Source: Desulfobulbaceae bacterium UBA5173 (GTDB lineage Bacteria; Desulfobacterota; Desulfobulbia; Desulfobulbales; Desulfobulbaceae). From it: a stretch of DNA of 19,411 nucleotides. Location: NCBI GenBank assembly GCA_002413355.1, contig DHWV01000086.1, positions 14,301 through 33,711 of the forward strand. The letters run 5' to 3'. The first letter of the stretch is position 1, and every line of letters starts with the position of its first letter. The notes under the pieces are model-generated. The model made no database searches and was not told where the DNA came from. It saw only the letters and a program-made list of their open reading frames with translations. Below are positions 1 to 6,120 of the stretch, one piece after another. The position numbers and the translations under genes were made by a program.

Positions 1-303
1 ATCGGCTCCAACGACCTGACCCAGCTGACTTACGGCCTTGACCGCGATTCTGGCATTCTCACCGGCATTGCCGACGAGCGCCATGAGGCAGTGAAGGAGA
101 TGATCCGCATGGTGATCAAGACCGCCAAGCGGCGCGGGCGCAAGATCGGCATCTGCGGCCAGGGGCCGTCAGACTTCCCGGACTTCGCCACCTTCCTTGT
201 CGAGCTGGGCATTGACTCCATGTCCCTGATCCCGGACACAGCCATCAAGACCCGGATGGCTGTGCATGAGAAGGAGAAGGAACTGGGCATCGCGCCGATG
301 TAA
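1..303 (+). CDS. ppsA: Phosphoenolpyruvate synthase, C-terminal end (partial)
   Basis: Reading frame 1 is open from the first base to TAA at 301-303, giving the last 100 residues of a PEP-utilising enzyme. PEP synthase converts pyruvate and ATP to PEP, AMP and phosphate in gluconeogenesis, in the cytoplasm. Seen here: the barrel segment IGSNDLTQLTYGLDRD, the motif GICGQGPSDFPDF, in which the Cys matches the catalytic Cys of PEP synthase and PPDK-type TIM barrels, and the ending GIDSMSLIPDTAIKT, which is typical of PpsA rather than PPDK. The 5' part, with the ATP-grasp and phosphohistidine domains, lies outside the window. It is followed by a hairpin terminator, so the downstream A+T-rich genes are probably not in its transcript. 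Family assignment is strong; PPDK is the only realistic alternative. Confidence 0.92.
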   Translation: MGSNDLTQLTYGLDRDSGILTGIADERHEAVKEMIRMVIKTAKRRGRKIGICGQGPSDFPDFATFLVELGIDSMSLIPDTAIKTRMAVHEKEKELGIAPM

Positions 304-327
304 GGGGCGGCGATAGCGAAGGATGAG

Positions 328-366
328 AAAGGGCGGGCCTGTGTAAACAGCCCGCCTGCCTTTCTT
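328..366 (+). terminator. Intrinsic terminator after ppsA
   Basis: GCGGGC (333-338) pairs with GCCCGC (350-355) across an 11-nt loop. The stem is extended by AAAGG at the 5' side and CCTTT at the 3' side with a small bulge, ending in a T-rich CCTTTCTT. It lies 25 bp after the ppsA stop codon. Confidence 0.7.
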
Positions 367-388
367 GGATGAAGGATAGAAATACATA

Positions 389-1006
389 ATGAACCAGTTA
401 CTATCTGTTATTTTGCAATCTTTGCAAAATAATGTATATCTTTCTTTCTTTGTTATATTACTGGTTAGCTTGTTGATTATTTTTATATTGCAATTAATTG
501 CTGCCTCACATAAGGAGGGGCGTAGTGTTGGATTTTTTGGGATTAATTTAGGTGCAAAGCCGCCGTCGGAGCAGCTAACTACAACATCACCACCACCTGT
601 CTCTCTTGATAAGATTGACAAGAAAGAAGTTTCGCCACGGCTACCGCCAATCAGTGTACCAGTTCTTAAACGAGTCTGTATGATATCTTCTGAATATCCA
701 CCACGGATATATGGAGGACTTGGCGTTCATGTAGATAATTTATCAAAAGCTATTAGTAGTCATGTGGATGTCGATATAATACTTCCATGTAATAAAAATA
801 CAGATGATGGATGCAGCTATTACCCTCGTACAGCAAGAATCCATCCTGAGCCTATGGCAAAGACAGAAGCATCCTACGAAAAACCAATAAGTTGGTTATT
901 TTTTGCTCAACATGTCTCAGACAAAATAAAAAATCTTAACACGCTTCCAGATATAGTTCATTGCCATGATTGGGTTACTATTCTTGGAGGAATTAAATGT
1001 CGATAG
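389..1006 (+). pseudogene. Glycogen-synthase-like glycosyltransferase, N-terminal part ending at an in-frame TAG
   Basis: This is the 205-residue N-terminal half of a GT-B glycosyltransferase of the GT4/GT5 type (glycogen/starch synthase-like). Residues about 8-40 form one long hydrophobic segment, so the protein is probably membrane-anchored by its N-terminus. After a Pro-rich linker comes the typical GT-B start CMISSEYPPRIYGGLGVHV, where the EYPP and GGLG residues match the sugar-nucleotide-binding loop, and then VHCHDWVTILGGI, matching the HDW motif of glycogen synthases. Reading stops at TAG 1004-1006. The same frame continues without another stop to 1930 and carries the rest of the fold, so this is one gene with one nonsense codon. 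Base composition is much more A+T-rich than ppsA, which suggests acquisition by transfer. A sequencing error or a translated short protein cannot be excluded. Confidence 0.75.
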
Positions 1007-1930
1007 CAGTACAAAATTCCATTGGTATACAATGTTCACCTTCCAAATATAAGTCCATTTCATGCATCTATTGAAAATCTTGGACTTATGTGTTCAGATT
1101 TAGTTATCGTGAACAGTAATGCTATGAATGAGGAGATAATAGACAGAGGGTATAATATTAAAAATATAAAAACTATACAAAATGGAGTTGACTCCTATAC
1201 TTTCAGGCCATCAGAGCGATGGCCTGATGATGATAGTTATATTCTTTTTGTTGGCCGTCTTGTTGAACAGAAAGGTGTTGAGTATCTGTTGCGAGCATTC
1301 CTTTTCGTAAAGGAAAGATTCCCAGCTATCAAGCTAAAAATTGTCGGTGAAGGTGCCTGCGAACCGCTCCTTAAGCGGCTATCTAAGAATCTTGACCTTG
1401 CCATACCTGATCAGGTCGATTTTCTTGGATGGAAAAGAGGAGCTGATTTAGTGAAACTTTATCAATCAGCTCGCGTGGTAGTCGTGCCTAGTATCTATGA
1501 GCCGTTTGGAATGACTGCCCTGGAGGCTATGTCATGTAAACGACCTGTAGTTGTTAGCGATACAGGAGGGTTACGTGATATTGTTGTGCATAAGGAAACT
1601 GGATACCTTGCGGCTCCGAAGAGTTATTTGGATTTAGCTCAATGGATTATGGCGTTACTGGCGGATGAAGATCGTAGAAATCTTTTAGCTAAGATGGCGC
1701 ATGATCGCGCTGAGAGTGAAATCTATAGTTGGAATTCTATTGCCAATAGAGTTATCGATCAGTACAGAATACTTCTCAATGAAAAGGAAAAGATGAGTTT
1801 TTCTGTAACAGATGAAATAAAAAAAATAATATCGCAGATTAAAAAATTAGCGGAAGAAATGGAGCCAACTCTAAAAAATCCAGAAAATAAAATTATCAAA
1901 GAAGTATTTGATTGGGCAGGAGAAGAATGA
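1007..1930 (+). pseudogene. Glycogen-synthase-like glycosyltransferase, C-terminal part (same frame as 389-1006)
   Basis: The frame opened at 389 continues after TAG 1004-1006; a possible TTG restart lies at 1022. The second GT-B Rossmann domain is complete: LFVGRLVEQKGVEYLL starts the nucleotide-binding half, and PSIYEPFGMTALEAM holds the conserved E-x7-E signature of retaining GT4/GT5 enzymes, followed by a GG loop (VVSDTGGLRDIV). The last 45 or so residues are charged and Lys/Glu-rich, a probable helical tail. The substrate is unknown; the family transfers glucose from ADP- or UDP-glucose, often onto alpha-glucan. The stop TGA overlaps the ATG of the next gene (ATGA, 1927-1930), so the two were a coupled operon. 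Alone this half lacks the acceptor domain and is unlikely to be active. Confidence 0.75.
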
Positions 1931-2582
1931 AAGCTCAAATTTTTTATATAAAAAACCAAGAGAAGCAATGCGATTGTATAGCATCTATGCTAAGAAAATA
2001 CATTTATGCAGACATAAAAATAGATTCCAAGGAGGTGACTGTACAGCAACTTTACGATAAAGAATTTCAGGACAGCACAGGGTATCTGTATGTTAAGTAC
2101 ATCAAATCTTCACTTTTTTATACGAAAGATTTTCGCATCAAGATAAATGTGGGTATCTTGGGTATGTCTACGATCATGTGTCGGAAAATAATTCTCTATT
2201 GGAGGTTAACGAATCTAATCTTGAGGCTCTATTTCCAGCGGTCGTCATGATGAATCATCTGGTTCTGCTTCCAGAAAGCATAATAACAGGGATTAGTAAA
2301 TATCCAAGAGAATTGTTGTGGAGTATCAAGCCGTTTGACTTAGGAGGAGCTATTCTCGTTGATTTTAAAAATGAAGCATCGTTAATAAATGCATTAATAT
2401 ATATTAATAAAAGAATAAAAATATTAATAAGCAAAAGTTGTAGATCTTATATGGAACTGTATCGTACAGAAAAGTTAGACTTTGACGAATTAAGCGAACT
2501 ACTTAATGTGACCGTTGATTTTCTAAAATCTTTTGAAAAAATAAATTACCCCGCCCCAAGGGGCGGGGTATCGTACAAATGA
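1927..2582 (+). pseudogene. Unknown protein, frameshifted (1927-2250 then 2178-2582)
   Basis: I do not recognise the family. The gene starts at ATG 1927, overlapping the TGA of the glycosyltransferase. Frame 1 encodes plausible protein up to about residue 75 and then degenerates to a stop at 2250. The frame one base earlier carries good protein upstream of the apparent start at 2178 (GYVYDHVSENNSLLEVNESN) to the stop at 2580-2582. The switch falls between about 2149 and 2162, where GGG runs occur twice, so one extra G would explain it. Joined, the product is about 217 residues, A+T-rich, Lys/Ile-rich, without a signal peptide or obvious membrane span. The last residues (YPAPRGGVSYK) and the stop come from the 101-bp repeat that begins at 2537, so the native C-terminus was probably different. 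A programmed -1 frameshift is less likely given the nonsense codon in the neighbouring gene. Confidence 0.55.
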
Positions 2583-2637
2583 TTTTAAAGATGCGTCGCA
2601 AGCGACGGGGTATTAGACCCGCAGCTTCGCAATAAAA
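2537..2637. repeat. 101-bp hairpin-rich dispersed repeat, copy A
   Basis: This stretch is repeated in the same orientation at 10286-10386 with one mismatch (T2547 versus C10296). It holds an 11-bp-arm palindrome (2547-2557 with 2560-2570, loop AA), a second short palindrome CGTCGC-AA-GCGACG (2594-2607), and a GGG/CCC pair around 2608-2620. It has no ORF of its own. The compact hairpin architecture resembles REP/MITE-like elements or IS200/IS605-derived palindromic elements; which family is not decidable here. It overlaps the 3' end of the preceding gene. Confidence 0.85.
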
Positions 2638-2880
2638 TCGAGCTATTATTCAGAATTAGCCGTGTATCCACTCAGTTTGACAAATTTGACCGCATGTTTA
2701 TGCGGCTTCGTCGTTCTCGCTTTGATCGTCATTGCAATTAAACAGTGTTAACAACAGACCCTAATTGATGCGTAACTCTTAACTTATTGATTTGTAATCA
2801 GATCTGTATAATTGTCAAGCATCACGTGACGATGTTTTTTTCTGCCGACTGGCTATTTTTTTCTGTTAAGTGGCACTGCC
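2638..2880. other. Intergenic region without a recognisable gene
   Basis: No coding frame with protein-like content was seen between copy A and the convergent minus-strand gene. It holds a perfect small hairpin CCGCAT-GTTT-ATGCGG (2690-2705), a sequence at 2769-2782 with 13 of 14 bases identical to the terminal repeat of the element at 11046-11163, and a weak CATC/GATG hairpin followed by seven Ts near 2821-2842 that might end transcription from the left. Confidence 0.5.
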
Positions 2881-3915
2881 TTAAACAAGCCATTCCTGAA
2901 AAACATCGTCGTGCAGAGGTGTTACACCGTAAAGCATCTCTGCGCCATCCGTGTATTCTATCTGGACATCACCAGGCAGAGGTAAGCTGCCTTCGTTTTT
3001 TTGGCCGTAGCGCACCACCAAGCCCGCAGCCAGGGCAGCCAGTTCCAAGTTCCCGGCATCAGCCCGACGGAGAAGAGCCATTGGCCCGGAGCGTTCCGGC
3101 ATGAAGAGTAAGCAGTCGTCCACTTTGCGCAGTTCTGCAATACGGCTGTTTTCCTTTTCGTTGCGGCCCAGCACCAGCCAATGACCGCCCGGCAGCCGGA
3201 AATGGCGGCCGATCAGAAGCAGGCGAATGTCGTCAACGGTGATACCTTCCGGTCCAATGATAAACATCCCTGCGTAAAATCGCTCAATCCGTGCCGCCAG
3301 AAGAGGATCAGTCAGCACACAGCCGCCTGCCGGGGCAGGGAAATCCGTGATGCCCAGTTCGCGGGCCAAGGCAAGCTGTCCTTTGCGCCCACGCCCGGCA
3401 AAGCCATGCAGCCGTTCGCGGTCAATCCAGCCCTGTTGCTCCGGCAGAGTGGGCGGCAGCAATTTAGCCGAAAGCGGCCGCAGAAGCATATTGTGGCAGC
3501 CCGCTTTTTTTTCGATTAGCTGGAGTGTGTCGAACTGCTGTGACATGGGCCGCTGGCCCCGCACCTCGCCGGTGATCAAAAACGAGGCTCCGCGTTCCTC
3601 CATCAGCTCGCGGGCGCGACGCAGCATGAAAATTTTGCAGTCAATGCAGGGGTTGAAATTTTTGCCGAAGCCGTGGGCAGGCTTGCGCAGCAGTTCAATG
3701 TAGCCTTTGCTCAGATCAACCAGTTCAGCTTCAATGCCGTATTTGAGTTGTGTATCTTTTTGAAATCGTTCCTCATCAGCCAGCAGCTCGTGACCAAAAA
3801 AAGGCGTGACGAATTTCAACGCGCAGACCCGGATGCCTTGGGCGGCGACGGTGCGACAGGCGAGGATGGAGTCCAACCCGCCGGAAAAAAGGGCCAGTGC
3901 TTTGATCTGTTTCAT
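2881..3915 (-). CDS. PP-loop ATP pyrophosphatase, tRNA-thiolation-like, with DUF814-like tail
   Basis: The protein has 344 residues. SGGLDS at residues 11-16 is the PP-loop that binds ATP in the adenine-nucleotide alpha-hydrolase superfamily (MnmA, ThiI, TtuA). PCIDC places a Cys pair at residues 90 and 93, and ITGEVRGQRPMSQ and PAPAGGCVLTDP follow as in thiouridylase-like enzymes. The last third (LVLGRNEKENSRI and GPMALLRR) resembles the NFACT-R/DUF814 RNA-binding fold. The family is expected to activate a tRNA uridine by adenylation before sulfur insertion; the exact position modified is not known. ATG 3915 is preferred; a TTG one codon earlier (3918) is possible, and neither has a clear Shine-Dalgarno. 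It diverges from the cyclic-nucleotide-binding gene with 58 bp between starts. It is G+C-rich like core genes. NCBI-style names for relatives vary (ThiI-like, TrmU-like). Confidence 0.8.
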   Translation of the reverse strand: MKQIKALALFSGGLDSILACRTVAAQGIRVCALKFVTPFFGHELLADEERFQKDTQLKYGIEAELVDLSKGYIELLRKPAHGFGKNFNPCIDCKIFMLRRARELMEERGASFLITGEVRGQRPMSQQFDTLQLIEKKAGCHNMLLRPLSAKLLPPTLPEQQGWIDRERLHGFAGRGRKGQLALARELGITDFPAPAGGCVLTDPLLAARIERFYAGMFIIGPEGITVDDIRLLLIGRHFRLPGGHWLVLGRNEKENSRIAELRKVDDCLLFMPERSGPMALLRRADAGNLELAALAAGLVVRYGQKNEGSLPLPGDVQIEYTDGAEMLYGVTPLHDDVFQEWLV

Positions 3916-3973
3916 CAAGATGTCGAGGGAAAATTGTGGTTGTAATCACCGGGCCGGCCCATTAAGATGAAGC

Positions 3974-4717
3974 ATGGCGCATAATGCGCGGTTTTCCCTC
4001 ACACTTCCAATCTCCTCGCTGGAGCAGGCCGCCTTTGTCATGAATAATTGGGTCGAGTTGCTGGGTTATCTGACTAATAATCGGGTTGAGCTTTTGGGGT
4101 ATCTGGCCGTGTCGCTGATGTTCTCGACTTTTTACATGAAGAATATGATCCCGCTCAGGATTGTCGGTATCATTAGCAATATTGTTTTCATTGCATACAC
4201 ATCACAACAGCATATTATTCCTGTTTTCATTCTGCATACTGCACTGCTACCGATGAACTGCTATCGTCTGGCGCAAATGCTCCGGCTGATCAAACAGGTG
4301 CGCAAGGCTTCCGAAGGCGACATGTCCTTTGAATTCATGATTCCTCATATGAGCAAAGAATTTTTTCAGCAAGGCGACATCGTTTTTCGCAAGGGCGACC
4401 GGGCGGAAAAAATTTATCTGCTTCAATCCGGCGCGCTGTCTGCAGATGAGCTGGATGTGGCGATCAAACCCGGAGAAATCTTTGGAGAAATGGGAGTATT
4501 CGCCAGCGAGCAGGTGCGACTGGCTACCCTGCGATGCAAAACGAATGTGGAGCTGCTTTCCATGACCGACAAGCAGATTAGGCAGCTTTATTATCAGAAC
4601 CCTGATTTCGGTTTTTACTTGATCCAGCTTTTGCTGAAGCGTTTTTCTCAAAATGAGGCCTGCGCCGCCACAGAAGGCAGTGGGGGAGGGGCCATTCGTT
4701 CCGAAAATAGCTGCTGA
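3974..4717 (+). CDS. Membrane protein with Popeye/YgjV-like region and cyclic-nucleotide-binding domain
   Basis: The protein has 247 residues. Residues about 40-105 contain three short hydrophobic segments in the pattern of the Popeye/YgjV-like membrane domain (around FYMKNMIPLRIVGIISN). Residues about 128-225 form a Crp-like cNMP-binding beta-roll: FFQQGDIVFRKGD starts the domain, and GEIFGEMG with RLATL forms the phosphate-binding cassette, where the Glu and Arg needed for nucleotide contact are present. No helix-turn-helix DNA-binding region follows, so it is likely a membrane sensor, not a transcription factor. An 11-residue tandem repeat (NNWVELLGYLT / NNRVELLGYLA) sits at 4043-4108. The start could be ATG 3974 or ATG 4040; the second begins directly at the repeat. 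The ligand is unknown. No partner gene is adjacent on the same strand. Confidence 0.75.
   Translation: MAHNARFSLTLPISSLEQAAFVMNNWVELLGYLTNNRVELLGYLAVSLMFSTFYMKNMIPLRIVGIISNIVFIAYTSQQHIIPVFILHTALLPMNCYRLAQMLRLIKQVRKASEGDMSFEFMIPHMSKEFFQQGDIVFRKGDRAEKIYLLQSGALSADELDVAIKPGEIFGEMGVFASEQVRLATLRCKTNVELLSMTDKQIRQLYYQNPDFGFYLIQLLLKRFSQNEACAATEGSGGGAIRSENSC
4043..4108 (+). repeat. 33-bp tandem duplication inside the cyclic-nucleotide-binding gene
   Basis: Two consecutive 33-bp units (4043-4075 and 4076-4108) encode NNWVELLGYLT and NNRVELLGYLA. The DNA differs mostly at synonymous positions, so the duplication is not recent. Confidence 0.85.
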
Positions 4718-4749
4718 ACAGCCGAGTATCCCTTTCCCCTGCGGTTTCA

Positions 4750-4761
4750 ATGTGATCACAT
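4750..4761. promoter_or_regulatory. Perfect 12-bp palindrome ATGTGATCACAT
   Basis: It lies in the region downstream of the cyclic-nucleotide-binding gene and before the MITE. It contains the TGTGA and TCACA half-sites of Crp/Fnr proteins but without the usual 6-bp spacer, so it is not a standard CRP operator. A T-rich run follows. Function is unproven. Confidence 0.25.
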
Positions 4762-4803
4762 CGTTCTGGTTTTTATTTTTTTTGAAAACTTACAAGTGCC
4801 TGC

Positions 4804-4941
4804 TATAGCTGAAGTAACATAAAATGAACCTGCATATCATTCCGAGCAACGCAAGGAATCTTCGCTTCTCTTCCTTGGCGAGATTTCTCCTCCGCTCGAA
4901 ATGACAGATACGATGATTCAAATTATGTCGCTTTGGCTATA
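4804..4941. mobile_element. 138-bp IS630-type MITE with 24-bp terminal inverted repeats
   Basis: The left end (4804-4827) and the reverse complement of the right end (4918-4941) both begin TATAGC and match at about 18 of 24 positions. The left end of the IS630-family element at 19230-19253 shares the same consensus (TATAGCTRAAGYAAYATAAAA). No transposase fits inside 138 bp, so this is a non-autonomous derivative probably mobilised by that IS family. The TATA at each tip fits TA target duplication. An inner imperfect palindrome occupies 4837-4904. The right end contains the last seven codons and stop of the glycosyltransferase gene. Confidence 0.65.
4837..4904. repeat. Inner imperfect palindrome with ATTCCGAGC-type arms
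   Basis: The left arm TCATTCCGAGC...GGAATCT (4837-4861) pairs imperfectly with AGATTTCTCC...CGAAATGA (4881-4904). Arms of this ATTCCGAGC/GGAATC type are familiar from dispersed repeats in many bacterial genomes. It forms the core of the MITE and could fold as a long hairpin. Confidence 0.6.
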
Positions 4942-6120
4942 TCGCTTCTGCCCGATTGCTTGCTGATACAGGGTGGCATACTGGCGGGCTGTCTCCGGCC
5001 AGCTTAGGCCAAGGGCAATCATGGCAGATCGGGCATTTTCCCCGAGTCTGCGCCGTTCCGCTGGATCACTGGCAAGTAAGGCGATATATTCAGCTAGCTT
5101 CTCTGTATCGCCTGGCGGAAAGAGCAGGCCCTCTTTGCCGTGCACAATCAGTTCTTTCACCGCTGGAATGGCGGCGGCAAGCGTCGGCAGTCCGGCTGCC
5201 ATCGCCTCCAGCACCGCATTAGGCCTGCCTTCGGCGAAGCTGGCGAACACAAAGGCATCCGCCCTTCCCATCAAATCGGGTAGCTGCGCTGGAGCAACCG
5301 AGCCATGAAAGCGCACCTTGTCCCGTATGCCCTTTTCTTGGCAGAATGTTGTCAACTTTTCCCTTTCCGGGCCGTCGCCGACAATCTCCAGCACCCAATT
5401 TTTTTCAGGCAAAGCCGCCGCCGCTTCCAAAATGACCTGCACCCCTTTGCCGGGCACCAAGTTACCTGCATAGAGAAAACGGACAAGGCCGTCCTCTGCC
5501 GCCCTTCTTCTTTGGCCCGCCGTAAAGAACGCCTGATCAAGGCCATTGGCAATCACGTTGATTTTGTGAGCATAAGCTGAGAACTGCCGCGACAGTATCT
5601 GCTTCAAGGCTGGACTGACCGTGACTACCGCCCGACTGTGGCTCAAGCAGCTACCTGCCAGTTTGCGCATCAGCCAAGATTTTTCCGTCAGATTGACATC
5701 GCTGCCGCGCAAGGTGGTGATCACGGGTTTATTGAAAATCAGCCCGGCAATTCCCGCAAAGAAGCCGTTGATTGACCAGTTAGCGTGGATGACATCAGCC
5801 TTGCGAGCGTGCCAGCAGGTCATGAGGAGGCTGGAGAGCAAAAAAGGCGGCAGAAGGAGAAGATTCAGCTTGTTCTGCGCAAAGGCGGCCATGATCCCTC
5901 CGTCTCCGTGTGCCAGCCGCTGCCAGCGTTTTGGGGCATAGCGGAAACGGACAAGCGTGTAGCAGGACGATGGCAGGGAAACCTGCCTGCTGCTGTCGTC
6001 CGGGACCAGCACCGTCACCTCAATTCCAGCGGGGAGCGGCTCGATCATTTTCTGAATGAAAATGCCGCTGCGGGATTCTTTGCGCAGGGGAAAGGAAGTG
6101 GTGAGCAGGAGAACCTTCAT
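4918..6120 (-). CDS. Glycosyltransferase family 4
   Basis: The protein has 400 residues, a complete GT-B enzyme. The N-terminal domain starts KVLLLTTSFPLRKESRSGIF, as in GT4 enzymes acting on lipid-linked or cell-surface glycans. HANWSINGFFAGIAG is the usual inter-strand motif, FLYAGNLVPGKGVQVIL opens the nucleotide-binding domain, and FAEGRPNAVLEAMAAGLP carries the E-x7-E signature of retaining GT4s. Donor and acceptor are unknown. Its ATG overlaps the stop of the upstream dehydrogenase/acetyltransferase gene (ATGA, 6117-6120), so both are one operon and the donor may be the sugar made by that enzyme. The last residues YSQSDII and the stop codon lie in the terminal repeat of the MITE at 4804-4941, so the original C-terminus has probably been replaced; the catalytic part is unaffected. 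Confidence 0.85.
   Translation of the reverse strand: MKVLLLTTSFPLRKESRSGIFIQKMIEPLPAGIEVTVLVPDDSSRQVSLPSSCYTLVRFRYAPKRWQRLAHGDGGIMAAFAQNKLNLLLLPPFLLSSLLMTCWHARKADVIHANWSINGFFAGIAGLIFNKPVITTLRGSDVNLTEKSWLMRKLAGSCLSHSRAVVTVSPALKQILSRQFSAYAHKINVIANGLDQAFFTAGQRRRAAEDGLVRFLYAGNLVPGKGVQVILEAAAALPEKNWVLEIVGDGPEREKLTTFCQEKGIRDKVRFHGSVAPAQLPDLMGRADAFVFASFAEGRPNAVLEAMAAGLPTLAAAIPAVKELIVHGKEGLLFPPGDTEKLAEYIALLASDPAERRRLGENARSAMIALGLSWPETARQYATLYQQAIGQKRYSQSDII

Noticed and set aside
1004..1006. TAG as a pyrrolysine codon
   Set aside because: TAG ends a normal gene in this window (12527-12529), no downstream structured element was seen, and the neighbouring gene is also broken; decay or error is simpler.
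4750..4761. Standard CRP operator for the cyclic-nucleotide-binding protein
   Set aside because: The half-sites abut without the 6-bp spacer, the site is downstream of the gene, and that protein lacks a DNA-binding domain.
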